A stretch of DNA of 56,347 bases from CAYZZU01 sp964483105 (GTDB lineage Bacteria; CG2-30-53-67): assembly GCA_964483105.1 (NCBI GenBank), contig CAYZZU010000016.1, positions 1 to 56,347 of the forward strand, written 5' to 3'. Each line of letters begins with the position of its first letter. Position 1 is the first letter of the stretch. The notes under the pieces are model-generated. The model was given only the letters and a program-made list of their open reading frames with translations, did no database searches and was not told the origin of the DNA. Shown piece by piece: positions 43,301 to 51,602 of this stretch. The position numbers and the translations under genes are program-made.

Positions 43301-43862
43301 CAAGGCCCATCTGAAAATTCGTTCCACCCGTGAACGTTTCTATCTCTTCAAACTCTTCAAGGAGATCATCCAGCGAATTGAAATCATGATCGGGGAAAAG
43401 GATGAACTCTTCCGGATTCTGGTGTACGACACCATGGGGGGGGATTTCACGATCCATGACGGAAAGTTTCATTCCAGAAATTTTTATATTACACAGTATC
43501 ACAAATTTGACGTCTCCGGGTTGACATTGGACAAACTGACCGCCGCGGTTCCGATCAAGATCAAATATAATGTCAAGGCGGCCGGGAGTTACGATTTTAT
43601 CGATTCCTCCGTTTACGCCTATATCGCGGCTCAGCCCTTTCCGATCGCCAACAAGATTCTCCGGAAGGTTCCTCTGGCCGGAAAGATTCTGACCGGGAAG
43701 GACCGGAGCCTTTATTCGATGTACTTTACCTATCAGGGGCTTACTTCCTATAAGTCGTATGGCACAGGCAAACATGCCGAAGTCAGGAGAATCTCTTTCA
43801 AGAGTCTTCCGGAGGAGATGAAGCGGATACTGAAAGGGTCGGATCAGACTCCGGGGGGGTAA
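40365..43862 (+). CDS. AsmA-like (YhdP/TamB-related) envelope protein, 1165 aa
   Basis: One N-terminal membrane anchor (about residues 11-29, FVILVVLLTGVFFFLLL) is followed by a very long beta-rich periplasmic part. Near residues 35-130 there is the AsmA opening (VETGISEVRLKLFPRPAAEALGVELKDP, VDSVEIDLEILPLLRG-like pattern), and at about 860-1120 the AsmA-type C-terminal region (GKITGSISVRGDLYPD, GGDFTIHDGKFHSRNFYI). Family members such as YhdP and TamB bridge inner and outer membrane to move phospholipids. There is no clear ribosome site; ATGs at 40365 and 40368 are adjacent. It stands alone, with sigma-54-controlled glnB next. Confidence 0.88.
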   Translation: MMALKAPRKKFVILVVLLTGVFFFLLLDLRGALRYLLPGDQITRRVIRILDQRLAVETGISEVRLKLFPRPAAEALGVELKDPKTGIPWVHADSVEIDLEILPLLRGRVIPSKVLLKRPRVAVFKDSRNGWRFPGLSPILPGKRDVPLSSFLPPSIDAIVIQEASLAIVDPTRVDRVPFTLVEKTNAVFRGDFTGGVVRMKIRGSFPRDRRFERRFFSLRGDLSVPGEGLELRKVTGSADLKVSSMPARVLHPFLDRFSAFFPDTGKVDLKVHALLHPDAVLDLSGRFSLGHFRIRAPAYYSRPIQGKRASVDFVLNVRRDLVNAKAIRLNLGEGSLWGHGIYARNLHGRPWFGLTLHADRLTLDTVRPFLPDRFLWEKAGRILRRGTSTGSLDIPLLEVTGAPAGRKGKTPAKGPRSIILKLRFHDFSFNSGSEILPIRDINGDLTFDLKTLRFRGLNGAYGRSELKRIDGILALDPGGRTDLSVNGRLNLEEIGRLSTWIPDRVRGKLLPTFLDHARGTADTRLRFVSGGAPETPVAVRGEVVLLNVSLTPPWIHLPISSINGILKLQDGQLLPFILSARIHQTPVEIQGKIQRLFARDREIHLRFSATPDPEMIFSWASFLKTNLRMEEGKPDLVLSLDGGTDALKLSCRLDLTRTRVTFAPWLAKKAGVKARLSFSGELPEGGTLKIDRGLWEMSGVSVPFSVHVAGWKHPEFSLAFVSEGLSLSSLSGVFPVLAPVSREALLKGRLTLSFRSGRGEPVLFQGRVFLEGAAIHPSFSPLPFRNIAGTLLFQDRGLQARGIGCDWGDVPLVLDLSVPDLYNPKPDLKIHASLLDVKRLLQVLSTKRRKQAGSSLRQRPSKNANASGELFLDRARFGQVRVDGFHASFRLKDGFLSVPSFTASGLDGKVSGAGSIDFASRERPFFTAEARVQGVSAEKYLQLFQNNRTFYAGKITGSISVRGDLYPDILTTGRKMTGKAHLKIRSTRERFYLFKLFKEIIQRIEIMIGEKDELFRILVYDTMGGDFTIHDGKFHSRNFYITQYHKFDVSGLTLDKLTAAVPIKIKYNVKAAGSYDFIDSSVYAYIAAQPFPIANKILRKVPLAGKILTGKDRSLYSMYFTYQGLTSYKSYGTGKHAEVRRISFKSLPEEMKRILKGSDQTPGG

Positions 43863-43908
43863 AGGCCGGAGTTTCCGGGTTCTATCTTGAATTCAGAATA
43901 CGAGGCCC

Positions 43909-43929
43909 CCTGCGCAATTTTTGTGCAGG
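43909..43929 (+). promoter_or_regulatory. NtrC-like upstream activator site of glnBA
   Basis: CCTGCGCA-N5-TGTGCAGG is an inverted repeat with 8-bp arms and one internal mismatch. Its inner 17 bp fit the NtrC-type pattern TGC-x-C-N7-G-x-GCA. It lies about 150 bp upstream of the predicted transcription start near 44071, a typical enhancer distance. Nothing else is seen in the gap 43863-44216 apart from the promoter. Confidence 0.5.
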
Positions 43930-44044
43930 TTCTTCCCGAATTGCCTGGGAAATGGGCTGAATCGGCTTGATCCGGGGTCGTCGAAATCTTTGCCGCCCGC
44001 CTGAATGTCTGGTTACAAAAGGAGTTTCGGGATGGAAGGAGTTC

Positions 44045-44060
44045 TGGCATAACCTTTGCA
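44045..44060 (+). promoter_or_regulatory. Sigma-54 promoter of glnB-glnA
   Basis: TGGCAT-N5-TTGCA: the -24 GG (44046-44047) and -12 GC (44058-44059) are separated by exactly 10 bp. A start near 44071 gives a leader of about 145 bases. Nitrogen-regulated expression fits the two genes downstream. Confidence 0.75.
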
Positions 44061-44216
44061 ACCTCATCCTCCGTTTACTGATGCAGGTTTTCCCGTAAGC
44101 TGTGAAAAAAAATTCAGAAAAGAGGAAAATGAATCTTTACAACAAAATGTTTTCTGTGATATTTTCCGCTGAAAATGCGGATTGCGTGTGAGTCAATGTC
44201 AGTGAAGGAGAATTCC

Positions 44217-44555
44217 ATGAAAAAGGTCGAGGCGATCATCAAACCTTTCAAACTGGAAGAGGTCAAGGACGCCCTCAACGAGATCGGAATCCAGGGGATT
44301 ACGGTCGGGGAGGTCAAGGGGTTCGGGAGACAGAAGGGCCATACCGAACTGTACCGGGGCGCGGAGTACGTGGTTGACTTTCTGCCCAAGATCAAGATTG
44401 AAGTGGTTGTGGATGATGAAATGGTTCTGCAGGTTGTTGAGACCATTCGGGATACGGCTCATACCGGACGGATCGGGGACGGCAAGATCTTTGTGATTCC
44501 TGTCGAAGAGGTCCTCCGTATCCGGACGGGCGAGAAGGGAAAGGACGCACTGTGA
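44217..44555 (+). CDS. glnB: Nitrogen regulatory protein P-II
   Basis: A 112-aa P-II trimer subunit that senses 2-oxoglutarate, ATP and glutamine status. The ATG at 44217 has GAAGGAG six bases upstream and gives MKKVEAIIKPFKLEEVKDAL. The T-loop TELYRGAEYVVDFLPK keeps the uridylylation Tyr51, and the B-loop is TAHTGRIGDGKIFV. Whether this is GlnB or GlnK cannot be settled by sequence alone; the link to glnA and absence of amtB favours GlnB. Followed by glnA 62 bp on. Confidence 0.95.
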   Translation: MKKVEAIIKPFKLEEVKDALNEIGIQGITVGEVKGFGRQKGHTELYRGAEYVVDFLPKIKIEVVVDDEMVLQVVETIRDTAHTGRIGDGKIFVIPVEEVLRIRTGEKGKDAL

Positions 44556-44617
44556 TTCAAGACGTGTACGTCAATGGTTCATAACAAGACAATACCGCAA
44601 AGAAAAGGAGACCCATC

Positions 44618-46030
44618 ATGACACCGAAAGAGGTATTGGAGTTCGCAAAAAAGAACAACGCGAAGATGCTGGATCTCAGGTTCATGGATTTCCCGGGCCT
44701 GTGGCAGCATTTTTCCGTACCCATGCACGAACTGGAACTGGAGACTTTTGAAGAGGGGCTGGGTTTTGACGGATCGAGCATCCGGGGGTGGAAGGCCATT
44801 AACGCCTCGGATATGCTGGTGATTCCCGATCCCAAAACCGCCCTTATGGATCCCTTCAGCGAACATCCGACACTGATCATGATCTGTGATATCGTGGATC
44901 CCCTGACCAAGGAACGCTATTCCAGGGATCCGAGGTATGTCGCGCACAAGGCCGAGGCCTATCTGAAATCGACGGGCATCGGCGATACCGCCTTCTTCGG
45001 TCCTGAGGCGGAGTTTTTTATTTTTGATGATATCCGTTTCGATCAGAACAGCCACTGTGGATATTATTTTGTGGATTCCGTGGAAGGGATCTGGAATACC
45101 GGCCGGGAGGAGAATCCGAATCTCGGTTACAAGACAAGACACAAAGAGGGATATTTCCCGGTGCCTCCCACGGACAGCCAGCAGGATATCCGGACCGAGA
45201 TGACTTTGATGCTGGAGGAGATGGGCATTGTCATCGAGGCGCAACATCACGAGGTCGCTACGGCGGGTCAGGCCGAAATCGATATGAAATTTGCTCCACT
45301 CTCCAGGATGGCGGACCAGCTTCTGCGTTATAAGTATGTGATCAAGAATGTCGCGCGGCGTCATGGGAAGAGCGTTACTTTCATGCCGAAGCCGGTTTTT
45401 GGGGACAACGGTTCCGGGATGCATACCCACCAGTCGATCTGGAAGGATGGAAAACCGCTCTTCGCCGGAAACGGGTACGGCGGGTTGAGTGAAATGGCTC
45501 TTCATTATATTGGAGGGATTCTGAAGCATGCGGCAAGCCTGGTGGCCTTCACCAATCCGACCACCAATTCCTTCAAACGGCTGGTTCCCGGATTCGAGGC
45601 GCCGGTCAACCTGGCCTATTCTTCCCGGAACCGGAGCGCTTCCATCCGGATCCCCATGTATTCGGCCAGCCCCAAGGCGAAACGGATCGAGGTCCGGTTC
45701 CCGGATGCCACCTGTAACCCCTATCTGGCCTTTTCCGCCATGTTGATGGCCGGCCTGGACGGGATCGAAAACAAAATCGATCCGGGCGATCCGCTGGACA
45801 AGAACATCTACGATCTCAGTCCGGAAGAACTGGCCGGCGTTCCCTCGGTTCCCGGTTCGCTGGATGAGGCGTTAAACGCGCTGGAAGAGGATTATGAATA
45901 TCTGCTCAAGGGGGACGTCTTCACACAGGATGTGATCGACACCTGGGTTACCTACAAGCGTGAAAACGAAGTGGACGCCGTTCGGCTTCGTCCGCATCCT
46001 TATGAATTTTTTCTTTACTACGATATCTAA
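44618..46030 (+). CDS. glnA: Glutamine synthetase, type I
   Basis: Makes glutamine from glutamate and ammonia. The 470-aa GSI protein has the beta-grasp LGFDGSSIRGWKAI, the catalytic GPEAEFFIFD, the His-containing QHHEVATAGQAEIDM, the GSGMHTHQS ATP/glutamate segment, KRLVPGFEAPVNLAYSSRNRSA and the adenylylation tyrosine in DKNIYDLSPEE at residue 398. That tyrosine indicates control by GlnE-type adenylylation. AAAGGAG precedes the ATG. Second gene after the sigma-54 promoter. Confidence 0.97.
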   Translation: MTPKEVLEFAKKNNAKMLDLRFMDFPGLWQHFSVPMHELELETFEEGLGFDGSSIRGWKAINASDMLVIPDPKTALMDPFSEHPTLIMICDIVDPLTKERYSRDPRYVAHKAEAYLKSTGIGDTAFFGPEAEFFIFDDIRFDQNSHCGYYFVDSVEGIWNTGREENPNLGYKTRHKEGYFPVPPTDSQQDIRTEMTLMLEEMGIVIEAQHHEVATAGQAEIDMKFAPLSRMADQLLRYKYVIKNVARRHGKSVTFMPKPVFGDNGSGMHTHQSIWKDGKPLFAGNGYGGLSEMALHYIGGILKHAASLVAFTNPTTNSFKRLVPGFEAPVNLAYSSRNRSASIRIPMYSASPKAKRIEVRFPDATCNPYLAFSAMLMAGLDGIENKIDPGDPLDKNIYDLSPEELAGVPSVPGSLDEALNALEEDYEYLLKGDVFTQDVIDTWVTYKRENEVDAVRLRPHPYEFFLYYDI

Positions 46031-46060
46031 GACAGGATTTCTTCCGGAAACTTTTCCCAT

Positions 46061-46097
46061 GGATTCCGGCGGCCGCGTGTTCCGGCCGCCGGAATCC
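46061..46097 (+). terminator. Strong hairpin after glnA, possible terminator
   Basis: A perfect 15-bp stem, 46061-46075 with 46083-46097, with a 7-base loop, 30 bp after the glnA stop. There is no T-run after it (TGACTTTCC), so it may stabilise the mRNA end instead. It lies in the 275-bp gap before dnaE. Confidence 0.5.
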
Positions 46098-46155
46098 TGA
46101 CTTTCCTCCCGGTCCCTTCTGATCCGCCTGCAAGACAATCCAGACCTTTAAGAGA

Positions 46156-46184
46156 TTGACTTGCAGGATCAATCCATGTAGAAT
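46156..46184 (+). promoter_or_regulatory. Predicted dnaE promoter
   Basis: TTGACT (46156-46161) and TAGAAT (46179-46184) with a 17-bp spacer; a start near 46191 leaves about 115 bases of leader to the dnaE ATG. Confidence 0.55.
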
Positions 46185-46305
46185 TTTTGCAATGGGTTAG
46201 ATCCCGAGGCTGAAGAAGATCGGTTTCCCGGACTTCAATCTATCCATTGGCCCCGTTGGTTTTTTATGAGTTGATCGATACGGTTTCCCCGATCCGGTTG
46301 TTGCC

Positions 46306-49300
46306 ATGACCCAACATGCTCAGTTTGTTCATCTTCACACGCACACCCAGTTCAGTCTTCTGGACGGCGCCATCCGCTTAAAGGATCTTTTTGAAAGGGC
46401 GCGGAAATACCGGATGCCGGCGCTTGCCATTACCGATCATGGGAACATGATCGGGGCGATTCATTTTTATAAGGAAGCGATCAGGCAGGGGATCAAACCG
46501 ATCATCGGATGCGAGGTCTACATTGCCCCCGGATCCCGGACGGAAAAACCGACCGGGCACGAGGAGACCGCCTTCCACCTGATCCTTCTGGCACAGAATC
46601 GTCGGGGATATGAGAATCTGATGTGGCTGGTCAGTGAGGGATACCTGACCGGTTTTTATCGGAAACCCCGCATCGACAAGGAGATCCTGCGGGAGCATGC
46701 CGAGGGCTTGATCGGTCTTTCGGCCTGTCTGCATGGCGAAATTCCCTTCCGTCTGTTAAAAGGGGACCGTGACGCAGTTCTGCGTGCCGTTGGGGAATAC
46801 CAGGAAATTTTCGGTCCGGGGAACTTCTTTCTGGAGATTCAGGATAACGGTCTGGAACGTCAGAACCGGGTGAATCAGGAGCTGATCGCGCTTTCCCGGG
46901 AGCTTTCCCTTCCACTGGTCGCCACCAACGACTGTCATTATCTGTCGAGTTCCGATGCCCATGCCCATGAGGCGCTTCTTTGCGTGCAGACCGGGAAAAC
47001 CCTGGGGGCCGAGGATCGGTTCCGATTCAGTACGGATCAGCTCTATTTCAAGGCGCCGGAAGAGATGATCCGAGCCTTCTCGCATGTCCCCGAGGCGATT
47101 CGAAACACCATTGAGATCGCCGAACGGTGCAACCTGACCCTGGATTTTTCCCGGACCTATCTTCCCACCTATGAGGTCCCCGAAGGGAACACACTGGAGT
47201 CTTATCTGACCCGGAAGGCCGGAGAGGGTCTCGAGAAACGTTTTGCCTGCCTGAAGATTTCCGAAGAGCGGCGGAAGGTCTATCGGGAGCGTCTCCGGGA
47301 GGAACTTGACATCATCATCCGGATGGGGTTCGCCGGCTATTTCCTGATCGTGTGGGATTTTATCCGGTGGGCCAAGGGGCAGAGCATCCCCGTCGGACCG
47401 GGCCGGGGATCCGGGGCCGGATCGCTGACGGCCTATTCGCTGGGAATTACCGATATCGATCCGATCGAGTACGGTCTTCTGTTCGAGCGGTTTTTAAATC
47501 CGGAACGGGTCAGTATGCCTGATTTCGATATTGATTTCTGCATGGATCGAAGAGGCGAAGTCATTGATTATGTCACGAAGAAATATAGCCTTGAAAAAGG
47601 TTACGGAAAGGAAGCCGTGGCCCAGATCATGGCGATCGGTTCTCTGCAGGCCCGCGGAGTGATCCGGGATGTGGCCCGTGTTCTGGAAATCCCTTATGCC
47701 GAAGCGGACAGCCTTGCCAAACTGGTGCCGAATGAACTGGGAATCAAACTGGAAGACGCCATCCGGAGGGAGAAGAAGTTCGGGGAGCTGGCCAAAAAGG
47801 ACCCGAAGATTCAGGAACTCCTGGAGATCGCGCTGGCCCTGGAGGGGCTCTGTCGAAACGCCTCCACCCACGCAGCCGGTGTGGTGATCGGAGACCGTTC
47901 CCTCCGGCAGTGGACCCCCCTCTACCGGAGTGACGAGGGTGAAATCGTCACGCAGTACGACAAGAAGATTGTGGAAGAGGTGGGCCTTGTCAAATTTGAT
48001 TTCCTGGGCCTTCGAACCCTGACCGTGATCGACAACGCGGTGAAGATTATCAACCGGCAGAAGGAGGCCGACGGCAGTGGTGATCCTTTAAATATATCGG
48101 AAATTCCACTCGATGATCCGGAAGTCTTCGATCTTCTTGCGCGCGGGGACGCCATGGGGGTCTTTCAACTGGAAAGTTCGGGGATGCGGGATCTCCTGGT
48201 CAAACTGAAGCCTCAGAATTTCGAGGATGTGATCGCGCTGGTGGCTCTTTACCGTCCGGGACCGCTCGGCAGCGGCATGGTGGATGATTTCGTCCTGGGA
48301 AGACACGGCAAGAAGAAGATCGAGTACCTTCTCCCGCAGATGGAACCGATCCTCAAGGACACCTACGGTGTAATCGTCTACCAGGAACAGGTGATGGAAA
48401 TCGCGCGGGTTCTTGCCGGCTACTCCCTCGGGGCGGCGGATCTTCTTCGACGGGCCATGGGCAAGAAGATACCGGAGGAGATGGACCGTCACAAGGAAAT
48501 TTTCCTCCATGGTGACGAGAAGATGGGGATCCCCGGTGCGTTGAAGATGGGCGTAGACCGGAAAAAAGCGGAGAAAGTGTTTGATCTCATGGCCTATTTC
48601 GCAGGATACGGGTTCAACAAGTCCCATTCCGCCGCCTATGCCCTGGTTTCCTACCAGACCGCCTATCTCAAGGCGCATTATCCGGTGGAGTTTATCGCCG
48701 CGTTGATTTCGTCCGACATGGATAACACCGACAAGGTGGTCAAGTATATTTCGGAATGCCGCAATCAGGGGATTGAGATCCTTCCTCCGGATGTGAACCA
48801 AAGCTGCAAGGAATTCACCGTGGAGAAGGGAAAGATCCGGTTCGGCTTGGCCGCGGTCAAGAATGTAGGGGAAGGAGCCATTGACGAAATCCTGAAGGCC
48901 AGAGAGGATGCGCCTTTTCATTCGATTTTTGATTTCTGCGAGCGTGTGGACCTGAAAAAAGTCAACAAGCGGGTGCTGGAAGGACTCATCCGGTGCGGAG
49001 CCTTTGATTCCACCGGCGCGAAACGGTCCCAGCTCGCGGCGGTCTATGAACGGGCCATGGAGATGGGCCAGCGGGTACAGCGGGACCGGGAGCTGGGGCA
49101 GGGAAGCCTCTTCTGTTCAGAGGAGGGAACCTGCGGAGGCAGTGACGCCGAAGCTGTCTTACCGGAGAAGGAGGAGTGGCATGAAAATCAACTTCTCCGG
49201 TATGAGAAGGAGTCTCTCGGATTTTACATCTCCGGACATCCTCTTTCCCGGTGGGCGGATGAGATGCGGCGGTTGACCAATACCGACTCCGTCCGGATCC

Positions 49301-49815
49301 AGGAGGCCCCCGACGGGGCCGAGGTTTCTCTCTGTGGGGTGATCTCCGCGTGCAAGAAGAAAGTGACGCGGAAGGGAGACAAGATGGCGGTTTTAGCAGT
49401 AGAGGATCTGCTGGGGCTCTTGGAGGTCCTGGTTTTTCCCAAGGTTTATGAAAAGGCCCAGGATCTCCTGGAGAGTGATCAACCGGTCCTGATCCGGGGG
49501 AGGATCAAGAAGGACGAAAAAGGGGTTACCCTGATTTCCGATGAGATCTCCCTTTTCCGGGATGTTCGTCAACGTGAAGCCAGTCGTGTGGATATCCGGT
49601 TGAATACCCCCGGGCTGAGCGATGATCACCTCTTGCAGATTCGGGATCTCCTGATGCAGCATCAAGGAAACTGTGGGGTCTATCTTCATATCGTGATTCC
49701 CCGCCACAGCGAGGCCGTGATCTCTGCGGGAGGCGGGATACGGGTCAACCCCACGGAGAGTATGATCATGGCCATTGAGCGGATCGCGGGGAATCGCTCC
49801 GTGACCGTATCGTAG
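46306..49815 (+). CDS. dnaE: DNA polymerase III alpha subunit
   Basis: The replicative polymerase, 1169 aa, DnaE1 type. The N-terminal PHP domain has HLHTHTQFSLLDGA, ITDHGNMIGAI and NDCHYLSSSDAHAHE; the polymerase core has GPGRGSGAGSLTAYSLGITDIDP and SMPDFDIDFCMDRR carrying the catalytic aspartates, followed by a helix-hairpin-helix, an OB fold (VSLCGVISACKKKVTRKGDKMAVL) and a C-terminal tau-binding-like region. No strong ribosome site before the ATG. Followed by accA 27 bp on, an arrangement widely conserved. Confidence 0.97.
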   Translation: MTQHAQFVHLHTHTQFSLLDGAIRLKDLFERARKYRMPALAITDHGNMIGAIHFYKEAIRQGIKPIIGCEVYIAPGSRTEKPTGHEETAFHLILLAQNRRGYENLMWLVSEGYLTGFYRKPRIDKEILREHAEGLIGLSACLHGEIPFRLLKGDRDAVLRAVGEYQEIFGPGNFFLEIQDNGLERQNRVNQELIALSRELSLPLVATNDCHYLSSSDAHAHEALLCVQTGKTLGAEDRFRFSTDQLYFKAPEEMIRAFSHVPEAIRNTIEIAERCNLTLDFSRTYLPTYEVPEGNTLESYLTRKAGEGLEKRFACLKISEERRKVYRERLREELDIIIRMGFAGYFLIVWDFIRWAKGQSIPVGPGRGSGAGSLTAYSLGITDIDPIEYGLLFERFLNPERVSMPDFDIDFCMDRRGEVIDYVTKKYSLEKGYGKEAVAQIMAIGSLQARGVIRDVARVLEIPYAEADSLAKLVPNELGIKLEDAIRREKKFGELAKKDPKIQELLEIALALEGLCRNASTHAAGVVIGDRSLRQWTPLYRSDEGEIVTQYDKKIVEEVGLVKFDFLGLRTLTVIDNAVKIINRQKEADGSGDPLNISEIPLDDPEVFDLLARGDAMGVFQLESSGMRDLLVKLKPQNFEDVIALVALYRPGPLGSGMVDDFVLGRHGKKKIEYLLPQMEPILKDTYGVIVYQEQVMEIARVLAGYSLGAADLLRRAMGKKIPEEMDRHKEIFLHGDEKMGIPGALKMGVDRKKAEKVFDLMAYFAGYGFNKSHSAAYALVSYQTAYLKAHYPVEFIAALISSDMDNTDKVVKYISECRNQGIEILPPDVNQSCKEFTVEKGKIRFGLAAVKNVGEGAIDEILKAREDAPFHSIFDFCERVDLKKVNKRVLEGLIRCGAFDSTGAKRSQLAAVYERAMEMGQRVQRDRELGQGSLFCSEEGTCGGSDAEAVLPEKEEWHENQLLRYEKESLGFYISGHPLSRWADEMRRLTNTDSVRIQEAPDGAEVSLCGVISACKKKVTRKGDKMAVLAVEDLLGLLEVLVFPKVYEKAQDLLESDQPVLIRGRIKKDEKGVTLISDEISLFRDVRQREASRVDIRLNTPGLSDDHLLQIRDLLMQHQGNCGVYLHIVIPRHSEAVISAGGGIRVNPTESMIMAIERIAGNRSVTVS

Positions 49816-49842
49816 AACCCGCCGTTTCAGATTCGGAAAGTC

Positions 49843-50784
49843 ATGTATAAAAACATTCTTGATTTTGAAAAACCGATCGTTGAACTGGAAGCCCGGATCG
49901 AGGAATTACGCCATCGTTCCGCCCGAAACGGGGATGATCCTTCCGATGAAATGAGGCGACTCCGGAAGAAGTTGAGACAGCTTCAGAAAAACATCTATTC
50001 CCACCTGTCCCCATGGCAGCGAACCCAGATTGCCCGGCATTCCAGGAGGCCTTATGCGCTGGACTATATCTCCCGGCTTGCTGATGAATTCTATGAACTC
50101 CATGGAGACCGAACCTTCGGGGACGATCCCGCAATTCTGGCGGGCCTGGCCCGGTTCCAGGGAGAACCGATCGTTGTGATCGGGCATCAGAAGGGACGCA
50201 ACACCCGGGAAAATATTGCCAGGAACTTCGGGATGCCCGCCCCGGAGGGGTACCGGAAGGCCCTGCGGGTCATGAAACTTGCCGAGAAATTCAAGATGCC
50301 GATCCTGACCCTGATCGATACACCCGGGGCCTATCCCGGCCTGGGTGCGGAGGAGCGGGGGCAGGGAGAGGCCATCGCCCGGAATCTGTACGAAATGTCC
50401 TGCTTGAAAACCGTGATTGTGGTGGTTGTGCTGGGTGAAGGGGGGAGCGGGGGGGCCCTCGCCATCGGAGTCGGAGACCGGATCCTGATTCTTGAGAACG
50501 CGGTCTATTCCGTGATTTCACCTGAATCGTGTTCGTCCATTCTCTGGCGGGAGACGTCCAAGGCGGAGGAGGCCGCTTCCGCCTTGAAACTGACGGCGCA
50601 GGACCTGAAAACCATCGGCGTGGTGGACCGGATTATTCCTGAACCGGTGGGCGGAGCGCATCGCAATCCTGAGGAGGCGGCCGAAAACTTGAAACAGGCC
50701 CTGGTCGAGACGTTCCTGGAGCTGAAAACGTTCCCTGTGGAGGATCTGGTGGCGAAACGTTTCGAGCGTTTCCGATCGGTGTGA
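49843..50784 (+). CDS. accA: Acetyl-CoA carboxylase carboxyltransferase alpha subunit
   Basis: Part of the complex that forms malonyl-CoA for fatty-acid synthesis. The 313-aa protein has the typical start LDFEKPIVELEARIEEL, the HGDRTFGDDPAI segment, GRNTRENIARNFGMPAPEGYRKALRVM, the DTPGAYPGLGAEERGQGEAIARN active-site region and GEGGSGGALAIGVGD. Its partner accD is not in the window. Confidence 0.97.
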   Translation: MYKNILDFEKPIVELEARIEELRHRSARNGDDPSDEMRRLRKKLRQLQKNIYSHLSPWQRTQIARHSRRPYALDYISRLADEFYELHGDRTFGDDPAILAGLARFQGEPIVVIGHQKGRNTRENIARNFGMPAPEGYRKALRVMKLAEKFKMPILTLIDTPGAYPGLGAEERGQGEAIARNLYEMSCLKTVIVVVVLGEGGSGGALAIGVGDRILILENAVYSVISPESCSSILWRETSKAEEAASALKLTAQDLKTIGVVDRIIPEPVGGAHRNPEEAAENLKQALVETFLELKTFPVEDLVAKRFERFRSV

Positions 50785-50855
50785 TCCTGTAATGTCCCGG
50801 GTGGGCCGCTTCCCGCTCCGGATTTCGAGATGGATTCACCCATCGAGCGAAACGG

Positions 50856-51602
50856 ATGTTGAGATACGGGTTGCTTTTTTTTGTCCTGCTTGCGATTGTA
50901 CCCGGGCTGGCCGAGGGGACAAACAGCTGCGTCCGGTGCCATGCCGGGAACCCAAGTCCTGCATTGAAGGAGGCCCACGCGGAATGGAAAGGATCCATCC
51001 ATTCCAGGATGGGAATTACCTGTGAGAATTGTCATGGGGGGGACCCGAACGCCACGGAGAAGGTGAGGGCACATGACGGGGTCTACGACGCACTGAATCC
51101 CGAAAGCTCGGTCTATTACACCCGGATCCCCCGGTTATGCGGCGAATGCCACAAGCATGAACTCATCGCCTTCAAGCGCAGCCGGCACTTTGAAGAATTG
51201 ATGGACAAAGGGGTCGGGCCCAACTGTGTCACCTGCCATGACGCCATGGCGACCAAGGTCTTGAAACCCGGTGAGGTTGAACTCTTCTGTGGAGTGTGCC
51301 ATAATGCCCGGAACGGGTTGCCCGATATTACCGGGAAGGCCGGCAGGGTTCTGACCCGGATGCAATCGAGCGCGGAACGGTTGCGGAAGGCCGAGCGGAT
51401 CCTCGCCGCACGGGCAAGCCGGAATCGTGATTGCAGGAGGGCGCGGGGATTTCTGAATCTGGCCGGGCATGAACTGTTTGCGACGCGGGAGGATTGGCAC
51501 GCCTTTCAATTGGACCGGGTCCTGTCGCGGCTCTCGGGGGTGGATGACCTGATCCGAAAAGGACTGGCCAGTCTTCCATCCCCGCCGGCGGGGAGCCCAT
51601 GA
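50856..51602 (+). CDS. Exported pentahaem c-type cytochrome, 248 aa
   Basis: The signal peptide is at about residues 1-19 (YGLLFFVLLAIVPGLAEG). Five CxxCH haem sites follow: CVRCH (25-29), CENCH, CGECH, CVTCH and CGVCH within about the first 150 residues, with several further His residues available as distal ligands (AHAEWKGSIHSRMG, RSRHFEEL). The last 90 residues are Arg-rich and helical without haem sites. It is periplasmic. Its TGA overlaps the ATG of the sensor kinase gene (ATGA), so the two proteins are made in a fixed ratio. Similar to NapC/nitrite-reductase-associated cytochromes only in general form. Confidence 0.93.
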   Translation: MLRYGLLFFVLLAIVPGLAEGTNSCVRCHAGNPSPALKEAHAEWKGSIHSRMGITCENCHGGDPNATEKVRAHDGVYDALNPESSVYYTRIPRLCGECHKHELIAFKRSRHFEELMDKGVGPNCVTCHDAMATKVLKPGEVELFCGVCHNARNGLPDITGKAGRVLTRMQSSAERLRKAERILAARASRNRDCRRARGFLNLAGHELFATREDWHAFQLDRVLSRLSGVDDLIRKGLASLPSPPAGSP

